7,177 nt of DNA, from NCBI GenBank assembly GCA_002380675.1, contig DFWB01000102.1, positions 1,050 through 8,226 on the forward strand, given 5' to 3'. A program made the translations under genes and the position numbers. Under the pieces are notes generated by a model. The model saw only the letters and a list, made by a program, of their open reading frames with translations. It was not told the DNA's origin and did not search any database. The DNA is from Akkermansiaceae bacterium UBA4145 (GTDB taxonomy: Bacteria > Verrucomicrobiota > Verrucomicrobiia > Verrucomicrobiales > Akkermansiaceae). Shown here piece by piece: positions 1 through 6,514 of the stretch; within the stretch, counting starts at the first letter, position 1, and every line of letters starts with the position of its first letter.

Positions 1-1731
1 GTGCTTTGCGAGCGAGGGGACAGCCCGCGGGACGGGCTCCTTCTCGACATTGTAGGTGTCTCCACCGATATGCACCGGTTCGTCACGGGCTCCTTGGGCA
101 TCCGTCACGGCGAGCATGCGAGGGAGAGGAGAATGGAGTGACCGACGTTTCTCAATTTCGGTGTCGATTCGAGAGACAGCCTCAGGGACAAAGAAGCGCT
201 CGAGGTCAGCGATTCCCGGGGGCCAGGCGTGGGGAACGAACTGAAGTTGAGAGAGAATCTCTTTGCGGAGCCCCCACTTCTTGGATGCTTCGTTCATCCA
301 CTTGCCGCGGTGTGGCGGCGTCCTGACAAAGCGTAGTTTGTCGATCCGGGGTAGGTAGGAATGGTCCTCGGCCCAGAGGCGAACGTCATTCTTTCCACTT
401 CGGAGCAGATAGTGGCCGAGGCTTACCCATCGGAAATGCCTGCTCTCCCACCCGCCGCTCGCCGGGAGGGCGAATTCACTTACTACCGATTTGCCGTCGA
501 TTTTCAGCTCGACGCGGTAGGATTCCGGAGCCGCGCAGCGGAGAAGGATGGTGTAGGTGCCGGCTTCCGGGAGTTCCGGGCGCCATCCCACCCACTGTAG
601 CCGCTCCCGCTGGGTCTCTACGACGGTTTCTCCATCCACCTCGACGCGGCGCACGTTGTTCTGTCCCTGGTAGTCTTCAGCCTCGATCTCAACCGTGGGC
701 ATGGGGGGCAGATCCTTGAGGGCGCTTTTGTAGTGGGCATCCTTTTGGCGGAATTCCCGTTTGAGTAGATCTTCCCGAGCCTCGGAAAGAGCGTTCCAGC
801 GGTCCCGACGCAGAGAGCCTACCAGCTCTTCGTTTGTTTCATACGCACGAATTTGCTCCCGGGATGCTTCTGGTCGTGTCAGCCGATAACGACCGTCTCT
901 CCAGTTGCTGCTATTCTTCTTGAGGATTCGCGTGCTTCCGAAAATGCCGGCCAGAGCATAGTAGTCGCGGGTCGGAACAGGATCGAAGAAGTGGTCGTGA
1001 CAGCGTGCGCAGGCAAAGTTGAGACCAAGAAAAGCCTGAGTGGTTGTTGAGATCTGCTCATCAATGATGTCCATCCGCAGGGTATTGGGATCGGCGCAGT
1101 CCGCGAACCATGGGCCGATGGAGAGAAAGCCTGGAGCAGCCAGAAGATCGAGCTGGTCCTCGTGCGGCTCTCCTGCTCCTGCTAGAATGTCGCCCGCAAT
1201 CTGTTCGAGGACAAACTGGTCGAACGGCTTGTTGGTGTTCAGAGCTCGTACTACGTAGTCCCGGTAGGGCTCTGCCATGTCGATTCGGTCGACGGCGGCT
1301 ACCTTGGTCTTTCCTTGGATGTAGCGGCTGACGTCGAGCCAGTGACGGCCCCAGCGTTCACCATAGTGGGGGGAGGCCAGTAGCCTTTCGACGAGGGCGA
1401 GGTAGGCCTGATTGGGGCCTTTCTCGGTCACCGCAGATTCAAAGTTCTCGAGCTCCTCAAGGGTGGGGGGCAGGCCTGTGAGATCGAGAGAGAGACGACG
1501 AAGAAGGGTGGCGGGGTCCGCTTGTGGGCTGGGGCGCAGGCCGGCATCTACCAAGGCCGCGAGGATAAAGGGATCGATTCTGTTGATGCTCCAGTTGTCT
1601 GGAAGGTTTGCCGGAGGAGTGGGCTCCCGCAGCGGCTGGAATGCCCAATGACCCTCCTTTTCTCCCATCATCATGCCCGCTGAGGCTGTCAGCAGAAACA
1701 GGATTATGATTGGGATCGGCAAGTTCATCAT
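1..1731 (-). CDS. DUF1549/DUF1553 (PSCyt2/PSD1) secreted protein with internal CBM-like domain, C-terminus cut by window edge
   Basis: The minus strand is open from ATG at 1731 to base 1 (577 codons, no stop), so the gene continues beyond the left edge. Residues 1-20 look like a Sec signal peptide (hydrophobic IPIIILFLL). Residues 30-260 match DUF1549/PSCyt2: HWAFQPL, RRLSLDLTGLPPT, HYGERWGRHWLD, and C241-A-R-C244-H245-D-H with FFDPVPTRDYYALAGIF. CxxCH resembles a c-type haem site, but haem binding in this family is not established here. Residues 347-469 (VEIEAEDYQG, AGTYTILLR, LPRIDKLRFV) look like a CBM6/35-type beta-sandwich. From 535 onward, RMLAVTD and EPVHIGGDTYN mark the start of DUF1553/PSD1. 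The usual N-terminal PSCyt1 cytochrome domain is absent. These proteins are typical of Planctomycetes and Verrucomicrobia and are often linked with polysaccharide or sulfatase loci; their reaction is unknown. A second ATG directly follows the first, so 1728 is an alternative start. No Shine-Dalgarno is seen. Confidence 0.93.
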   Translation of the reverse strand, partial: MMNLPIPIIILFLLTASAGMMMGEKEGHWAFQPLREPTPPANLPDNWSINRIDPFILAALVDAGLRPSPQADPATLLRRLSLDLTGLPPTLEELENFESAVTEKGPNQAYLALVERLLASPHYGERWGRHWLDVSRYIQGKTKVAAVDRIDMAEPYRDYVVRALNTNKPFDQFVLEQIAGDILAGAGEPHEDQLDLLAAPGFLSIGPWFADCADPNTLRMDIIDEQISTTTQAFLGLNFACARCHDHFFDPVPTRDYYALAGIFGSTRILKKNSSNWRDGRYRLTRPEASREQIRAYETNEELVGSLRRDRWNALSEAREDLLKREFRQKDAHYKSALKDLPPMPTVEIEAEDYQGQNNVRRVEVDGETVVETQRERLQWVGWRPELPEAGTYTILLRCAAPESYRVELKIDGKSVVSEFALPASGGWESRHFRWVSLGHYLLRSGKNDVRLWAEDHSYLPRIDKLRFVRTPPHRGKWMNEASKKWGLRKEILSQLQFVPHAWPPGIADLERFFVPEAVSRIDTEIEKRRSLHSPLPRMLAVTDAQGARDEPVHIGGDTYNVEKEPVPRAVPSLAKH

Positions 1732-1759
1732 CGGTCAACGGACGATTATACGGTCAACG
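1732..1759 (-). repeat. Pair of 9-bp direct repeats CGTTGACCG next to the DUF1549 start
   Basis: Read on the minus strand, CGTTGACCG occurs at 1759-1751 and again at 1740-1732, directly before the ATG. The copies are identical and lie 19 bp apart from start to start. The ten bases between them begin with TATAAT. Two copies in one face-shifted spacing could be an operator, but no regulator is recognised and the repeat is short enough to arise by chance. Confidence 0.4.
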
Positions 1760-1796
1760 ACGCCGGTATTCTACAACCTCTGGCCGCACTTGTCTT
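1745..1796 (-). promoter_or_regulatory. Candidate leftward promoter(s) for the DUF1549 gene
   Basis: Two -10-like hexamers are visible on the minus strand. TATAAT (1750-1745) is a perfect match, but the hexamer 17 bp upstream (TAGAAT) is a poor -35, and transcription from it would leave only about 7 nt before the ATG at 1731. TAGAAT (1773-1768) is a 5/6 match, with AAGACA (1796-1791, 4/6 to TTGACA) exactly 17 bp upstream; it would give a leader of about 30 nt. I cannot choose between them. Confidence 0.33.
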
Positions 1797-1991
1797 CAAT
1801 GGATCATTTTCCTGCAAATATCTGGAAAAGCCTCCCAAAGCGCTGAAAACCAATGCGCTCGAGAGACAGGAGTGTTCCGATCGAGTCGAAACGGACTCCG
1901 GGAAACGCAGAAATTGTCATCAACGCCGCATTTTTTGAATACTCCGAGGGGAAGTCGCGCCTAACGATTGTGAGTAGTGATCGCGTCGTTG

Positions 1992-2020
1992 TTGCCAGCA
2001 GCGCGGTGTTCCAGTATACT
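1992..2020 (+). promoter_or_regulatory. Sigma70-like promoter for the glycosyltransferase gene
   Basis: TTGCCA at 1992-1997 (5/6 match to TTGACA) is followed after exactly 17 bp by TATACT at 2015-2020 (5/6 match to TATAAT). Transcription would begin near 2027. That lies downstream of the possible GTG start at 2023 and about 26 nt before the ATG at 2053, so the promoter favours the ATG. No operator is recognised around it. Confidence 0.55.
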
Positions 2021-2052
2021 CCGTGGCCCCCGAAAGTTCACCCGCCTTTACT

Positions 2053-3948
2053 ATGTCGCATACAATGCTTCCTCAGATTGCTCCTTGCTTCGTAAGCCAC
2101 AACATGGCGCTCGGAGGAGCCCAGACTGCAGTTCTAAGATATATAGAGACATTGCCTGACTGGGTCAGGGAGCGTACCACTCTGTACTGCCAGTCCAATG
2201 ATACTCCTCTCCTTGATAAAGCCATGGAGAATGGTTTCAGCTGTGGGGAAGTCACGCGGGTTGCTCCCAACGATCCGAGTTCATGGTTTTTGAGCTATGG
2301 GAAATTGGACGGTCTTCCTGAACGACCGACATCTCTGGTGCTTCACTCTTGGGATGACGCCGGATGGCGGTATTTCAGTAAGGCCTATGAGGGGCAGACA
2401 GGAATGACGGTAGCTGGTGTTTCCCAGAAGGTCATGGACCGGTATGCCAACTGGATCCGCGAAAACGGCCACGTGAATGGAGGAGTTCTTCCTCCGCCGG
2501 TGACGGAATTCTGTATGGCCAAAGGACAAAACGATCCGCAGGGGCGAGTTGTGGTTGGATGGATGGGGCGTCCTTTGGAGGACAAGGGGCTGATGACCCT
2601 CCCATACCTCCTTGCGGAAAACCCCCGGTTTATAGTGCGGGCCTGGACTGGAGCAGAAACTGCCGGTCTGGACTACACTCAGAGAGTTCAGGGAGAGGCG
2701 ATGGAGGCGGTGATGAAGTTGGCGCGGAAACTCGGGGTTGAGGACCGGTTGGATATCCGACCTCTCGACTTCAACGCGCTAAGTTATCGCCACCGCTTGG
2801 AAGGTTGTCATGTCTTATTAGGAAACAGTCGGAAGGAAGGATTCCTGCTCACTGCGGCAGAGGCTCTCAGCTGCGGAATTCCGGTTGTTGTAACCAAGAC
2901 GTGTGGAATCGCAGATTTCATCAAAGGCGGCTACAATGGATATCTCATTGATTGGAATGATAATCCGAAGCGACTGGCGAAGATCGCGCACCGGGCGATT
3001 CTCAAGGCTGCCAAGCTCGATCCGGTCAAGTGCCTCGCATCAGTTGATCAGCTTTCTCTGGGTTCTAATTATGCCAGTGCTTACCGTCCTGTGCTGGCAA
3101 ACCTGACTCATACGGGCCTGCAGCATGAGAATGCGCGCGTAACGGTTGGAGTTCGTATTCATGAGGGCGTTGATGCGTCTTTTCTCGATGATGCGATCAA
3201 CAGTATAGCGGCTCAGACCTACAGAAATTTCAGGACCGTTCTCCTAGTGGATGGTTCGTGGTCCTTCGGGGAGAAGCTGGCTGAGCGTTACGACTTGCCT
3301 TTGATTTGTACTGGGCTCAAGCCGGATATCGAGCACTGCAGCTGGTTGCACCGACAGGCCTTGGCACAGTGCGAAACGGAGTTCTACAAGCCACTGGATT
3401 ATGACGATCAGATCACGCCCACGTATCTCGAAAGGGCGGTTCAGTCTCTGGATGAGAAGGGAGTGGACGTTTACGGTTGTCTGCTAAACACCCTGCAGGA
3501 TGGTGAGATTACTCCGCGGCTTCACTGGCCCAATAAATCTCTCGATACGATGTTCACGGGTAACTCGGATGACAACATGCTCCCACACTCATCGGTAACG
3601 ATGCGGACAAGAGTTGCTCTCAAAGCAGGAAATTATCAGGAGAGAGCTGTTGGGCTGGGGGCGGATGATTACCACCTCTGGTATCGGATTTTCAAGGTGG
3701 GCGGAGAGTTTTTCCGGGATGACGAAGTGCGTAATGTGGTCTACCGGGTTCACGATAGAAACTCACTTGTCATTCGCAGGGAGCGCTTTGGGCACTCCAA
3801 TAAGAGGAAGCAGCTCCTTGCTGGCGCAGCGGCCGCAGGTATTGCTGCTACGATGCCATTGGCGGCAGAGGTAGAGGGTGAGAAAGCTCAGAAGGCTCCT
3901 GTGGTTGTATCCCCAAGTGGGGATGCCCTTGACCCGCCTCATTCCTAG
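2053..3948 (+). CDS. Bifunctional glycosyltransferase: GT4-like domain fused to GT2-like domain
   Basis: A 631-residue protein with two glycosyltransferase modules. Residues 7-350 resemble GT4 (GT-B fold, retaining). GGAQ (21-24) is the usual N-terminal glycine loop, GRPLEDKG (172-179) opens the nucleotide-sugar domain, and E262-x7-E270 is the EX7E donor-site motif. Residues 361-575 resemble GT2 (GT-A fold, usually inverting): VTVGVRIHEG strand, LLVDGS (397-402), the metal-binding DxD-like D449-Y-D-D452, and A-D-D-Y-H-L-W (537-543), like the family's ED-x-x-L-W motif. The likely role is cytoplasmic assembly of a surface or exopolysaccharide from nucleotide-sugar donors; sugars and acceptor cannot be told. 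Residues 584-605 form a KRK-led hydrophobic stretch ending PLAA, followed by an acidic, proline-rich tail. In-frame GTG at 2023 would add 10 residues, but the promoter at 1992-2020 argues for the ATG at 2053; ATG 2065 is also possible. No Shine-Dalgarno is seen. It is the first gene of a probable three-gene run. Confidence 0.88.
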   Translation: MSHTMLPQIAPCFVSHNMALGGAQTAVLRYIETLPDWVRERTTLYCQSNDTPLLDKAMENGFSCGEVTRVAPNDPSSWFLSYGKLDGLPERPTSLVLHSWDDAGWRYFSKAYEGQTGMTVAGVSQKVMDRYANWIRENGHVNGGVLPPPVTEFCMAKGQNDPQGRVVVGWMGRPLEDKGLMTLPYLLAENPRFIVRAWTGAETAGLDYTQRVQGEAMEAVMKLARKLGVEDRLDIRPLDFNALSYRHRLEGCHVLLGNSRKEGFLLTAAEALSCGIPVVVTKTCGIADFIKGGYNGYLIDWNDNPKRLAKIAHRAILKAAKLDPVKCLASVDQLSLGSNYASAYRPVLANLTHTGLQHENARVTVGVRIHEGVDASFLDDAINSIAAQTYRNFRTVLLVDGSWSFGEKLAERYDLPLICTGLKPDIEHCSWLHRQALAQCETEFYKPLDYDDQITPTYLERAVQSLDEKGVDVYGCLLNTLQDGEITPRLHWPNKSLDTMFTGNSDDNMLPHSSVTMRTRVALKAGNYQERAVGLGADDYHLWYRIFKVGGEFFRDDEVRNVVYRVHDRNSLVIRRERFGHSNKRKQLLAGAAAAGIAATMPLAAEVEGEKAQKAPVVVSPSGDALDPPHS

Positions 3949-4023
3949 GATCCTTCAGATGGGAATGGTTTTCGAGGGCAAGGTGGAGCCTGTGTTCCCA
4001 CCAGAAAATACCGTTCCGTATCA

Positions 4024-4971
4024 ATGAGATCGTGGGATTTCACGACTCTGGGGTCCACGATGTTGAGCCTCACTACCGATCCGGGTTTGCCTTTGCTCTC
4101 AAGTGTGGGACTCCACCTCGATGTGGCAGGGGCAGAGTCGAACTGTGCGATTGCACTCGCGCATCTCGGTAAACGTGTTTCGTGGCATTCAAAAGTTGCG
4201 ACAGGGACTCTCGGGGAGCGGGTCGTTTCCGGTATTCGAACTCACGGAGTCGATGTTTCCTCTGTGATCCGGAGTGATGAAGGTCGAACGGAGCAAATGT
4301 GGGTAGAGGTCGCGGAAAGAGATGATTTGACTACGGTCACCTATGACCGGAAAGGAGCCTCCGTTGAGGGCTTGAGGATTGATGAAATCGATCTGCATTC
4401 CCTTCATGACAGCCAATATTTTCATGCCACCGGAATTACACCAGCCCTGTCGGACGATAGTAGCAATGCGGTCCTTGATGCCGTGCAGCTGGCGTGTAAA
4501 GCCGGCGTCAAGGTGTCGTTCGATATCAATTACCGCTCGAAGCTCTGGCAGGCATCCCGCGCGCATGAGGTCCTCTCGACGATCATCGCCGGAATTCATA
4601 TTCTTTTTATCAAGGAGGCTGATCTGGAATTGCTTTGGGGACGAACGGGCGATGCGGAGACGGAACTGCGTCGGTTAAAGGAGGAATTTGATATCGAAAA
4701 TATTGTTCTTACACAGAGCAGGAAAGGAGCGAGTGCTCTGCTAGGAGATCAATTTGACAGTCACCCGGCCTTTCCGTGTAAGGCGGTCAGTCCGATCGGG
4801 GCTGGTGACGCACTAGCGGCAGGAGTGCTCTATTCCCTCATGGAGGGAGAGGACGAGCTTGCTCTTAAAAGGGGGTGCGCCATGGCTTCTCTGGCGAGGG
4901 AGTCGAGAGGTGACTATGTGGTCGGAGGAAGGCATGCGCTGGACGCCCGAATACGGGGAGAGGAGAGTTGA
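4024..4971 (+). CDS. PfkB-family sugar kinase, probably 2-keto-3-deoxygluconate kinase (KdgK-like)
   Basis: A 315-residue ribokinase/PfkB-fold protein of normal length. GAESN at 36-40 matches the substrate-binding G-A-E-x-N segment, followed by ALAHLGKRV and the GxLG-type TGTLGERV segment. FDINYRSKLW (166-175) is the hallmark seen in 2-keto-3-deoxygluconate kinases (F-D-x-N-x-R-x-x-L-W). GAGDA (259-263) is the PfkB signature with the catalytic base D262. The usual NxxE magnesium motif reads K197-E-A-D200. If the assignment is right, it phosphorylates KDG with ATP to 2-keto-3-deoxy-6-phosphogluconate in the cytoplasm, part of uronate, alginate or pectin breakdown; no KDPG aldolase gene is in the window to confirm this. 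Fructokinase or another sugar kinase is the alternative. It lies 75 bp after the glycosyltransferase and 88 bp before the oxidoreductase on the same strand. No Shine-Dalgarno precedes the ATG. Confidence 0.85.
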   Translation: MRSWDFTTLGSTMLSLTTDPGLPLLSSVGLHLDVAGAESNCAIALAHLGKRVSWHSKVATGTLGERVVSGIRTHGVDVSSVIRSDEGRTEQMWVEVAERDDLTTVTYDRKGASVEGLRIDEIDLHSLHDSQYFHATGITPALSDDSSNAVLDAVQLACKAGVKVSFDINYRSKLWQASRAHEVLSTIIAGIHILFIKEADLELLWGRTGDAETELRRLKEEFDIENIVLTQSRKGASALLGDQFDSHPAFPCKAVSPIGAGDALAAGVLYSLMEGEDELALKRGCAMASLARESRGDYVVGGRHALDARIRGEES

Positions 4972-5059
4972 AGCGTATTCCAGTAGGTCCAGATTTTTCC
5001 AGAACATGGGTGGTGCGACTCAACGGCTTGACCCCGGCTCGGGAAAATCGTCGGATGGC

Positions 5060-6376
5060 ATGATGAAAACCATATTCTCGCGACGTCGCTTTCTTCAGAG
5101 TTCTTCTCTTGTCGCAGGGTCCGGGCTTCTGCCAGCTGGGCTGGCGTCCGGGCGAAAGGTTTCACCGAACGACAAACTCAATATCGGAGTGATTGGAGCC
5201 GGGGGAAAGGGAACGGCTGACAGCGAGGGAGTCATGAGCGAGAATATTGTCGCTCTGTGTGACGTCGATGAAAGGACTCTGCGGGCGAGAAAGGCACGCT
5301 TTCCCAAAGCTAAACTCTTCAAGGATTACCGGGTCATGCTTGAGCAGGTTGGCGATCAGCTCGATGCGGTGACGGTGAGCACTCCAGACCATCACCACTT
5401 TCCGGCCAGCATGTTAGCGATGGATCTGGGACTCCACGTCTACGTGCAGAAACCTCTTGCCCATACCGTATGGCAGGCTCGCCAAATGTTGAAGCGTTCC
5501 CGCGATAAGAAGGTCGTTACCCAGATGGGAAATCAGGGTCACTCTTACAGCAGTACTCGGAAGCTGGTTGAGGTGGTAAGGGCCGGAATCATTGGAGAGG
5601 TAAGAGAGGTGCATGTGTGGACCGATCGCCCCATCTGGCCACAGGGGATAAGTCGGCCCGAGGGGTCAAAGCCGGTCCCGGATTATCTCGACTGGGATCT
5701 ATGGCTGGGCCCTGCTCCGGAACGCCCCTACCATGACGGTTATCATCCCTTCAAATGGCGTGGCTTCTGGGATTTTGGGACCGGAGCCCTTGGCGATATG
5801 GGATGTCACAACATGGATGCGGCCTTTTGGGCTTTGGGGCTTGGTGCGCCCACCAGTGTTGAGGCGGATGTCTCTGGGGTCAGTGAGGATACCGCTCCGA
5901 AATGGAGCGTAATCCGCTATGAATTTCCCGCCCGAGGGGATCTCCCGCCTGTTAGCCTCACCTGGTACGACGGAGGGAAGCAACCCAGTGCGGATATTAT
6001 CGGTGAAAAGAGCCTGCCCAAAAATGGAAGCCTTATCGTCGGTTCGAAGGCCACTATTGCCTTCAGGGAGTGGAACCCCAACGGTTTTCGGGTTCTCTCC
6101 GAGGGGCAGGAAGTTCAGTATGCTGACCCTGACCCGGTATTTCCCAGGGTTGGAGATAACCCGTACAAGGAATGGATTGAGGCCTGTAAAGGAGGCTCTC
6201 CCTGCCTCTCGAACTTCGAATACTCTGTGCCGCTGACGGAGATGGTTCTGCTCGGAAATGTTGCGCTGCGGGCAGGTGAGAAAGTCGAGTGGGACGCCAA
6301 GGCGCTGAGGGCCAAGGGGAACCCGCTTGCGGATAAGTTGATCCGCACCGCTCCTAGAAAAGGCTGGGAGGTCTGA
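5060..6376 (+). CDS. Tat-exported Gfo/Idh/MocA-family NAD(P)-dependent oxidoreductase
   Basis: A 438-residue protein. The N-terminus carries S7-R-R-R-F-L-Q13, a strong twin-arginine motif, then a hydrophobic stretch to about 31, so it is predicted to be folded and exported with its cofactor bound. LNIGVIGAGGKG (40-51) is the Rossmann dinucleotide loop. VSTPDHHH (about 105-112) and VYVQKPLAHT (127-136) follow; the family's EKP is QKP here (130-132), a variant I recall as common in planctomycete paralogues. The C-terminal half holds RGFWDFGTGALGDMGCHNMD (234-253), with H250 at the position of the usual catalytic-site His. Relatives oxidise, reduce or hydrolyse sugars and inositols with NAD(P); the substrate is unknown here. 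The start was set at ATG 5060 because it places the Tat motif at the N-terminus; ATG 5063 is equally good, and the same frame upstream (to 4859) runs into the kinase gene. No clear Shine-Dalgarno or terminator. Confidence 0.9.
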   Translation: MMKTIFSRRRFLQSSSLVAGSGLLPAGLASGRKVSPNDKLNIGVIGAGGKGTADSEGVMSENIVALCDVDERTLRARKARFPKAKLFKDYRVMLEQVGDQLDAVTVSTPDHHHFPASMLAMDLGLHVYVQKPLAHTVWQARQMLKRSRDKKVVTQMGNQGHSYSSTRKLVEVVRAGIIGEVREVHVWTDRPIWPQGISRPEGSKPVPDYLDWDLWLGPAPERPYHDGYHPFKWRGFWDFGTGALGDMGCHNMDAAFWALGLGAPTSVEADVSGVSEDTAPKWSVIRYEFPARGDLPPVSLTWYDGGKQPSADIIGEKSLPKNGSLIVGSKATIAFREWNPNGFRVLSEGQEVQYADPDPVFPRVGDNPYKEWIEACKGGSPCLSNFEYSVPLTEMVLLGNVALRAGEKVEWDAKALRAKGNPLADKLIRTAPRKGWEV

Positions 6377-6514
6377 TGTTCTCCTGATCCCCTCTATTTT
6401 GGGCTGATTTCGGGATTGAATCGGCTCGATAAAGTCAGGGTAAGTCCTCTCGCTGCTGCCTTGAGGTGTGGCGGATATTCCTTTAGCTTCCTGCCTGGAT
6501 CTACCCCCTAACCC

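Larger units (their letters stand above)
1732..2052. other. Divergent intergenic region without a gene
   Basis: These 321 bases separate the leftward DUF1549 gene from the rightward glycosyltransferase gene. I see no coding region with family resemblance. The left end carries the CGTTGACCG repeats and leftward promoter candidates, and the right end carries the rightward promoter. In the middle, 1869-1899 can form only competing 5-bp stems (GGAGT/ACTCC, or GAGTC/GACTC with loop GAAACG). No riboswitch, small RNA or T-tailed terminator stands out. An open frame from 1853 runs through the rightward promoter into the next gene and looks spurious. Confidence 0.6.

Noticed and set aside
1457..1738. 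A 93-residue minus-strand open frame beginning just upstream of the DUF1549 start
   Set aside because: It is in a different frame from the DUF1549 gene, has no family motif and low-complexity Ser/Pro/His content. The neighbouring frame carries clear DUF1549 motifs.
1853..2095. Plus-strand open frame of 80 codons in the intergenic region
   Set aside because: It runs through the TTGCCA/TATACT promoter and into the glycosyltransferase gene in another frame, has no Shine-Dalgarno and shows no known motif.
3909..3924. Hairpin ATCCCC-AAGT-GGGGAT near the end of the glycosyltransferase gene
   Set aside because: It is inside the coding region, has only a 6-bp stem and no T run follows, so it is not a convincing terminator.
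3979..4001. GGTGG/CCACC inverted repeat between the glycosyltransferase and kinase genes
   Set aside because: The stem is only 5 bp with an 11-nt loop and no T tract; it could arise by chance.
4189..4599. A 136-residue minus-strand open frame
   Set aside because: It is antisense to the kinase gene and shows no family motif.
4859..5059. N-terminal extension of the oxidoreductase frame back to 4859
   Set aside because: It would overlap the kinase gene by more than 100 bases and would push the twin-arginine signal 67 residues into the protein.
6377..6514. Possible terminator or promoter between the oxidoreductase and Rieske genes
   Set aside because: GATCCC/GGGATT pairing is weak and lacks a T run. 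TTGAAT (6416) and TTGAGG (6461) have no good -10 at the right distance, so neither element could be called.
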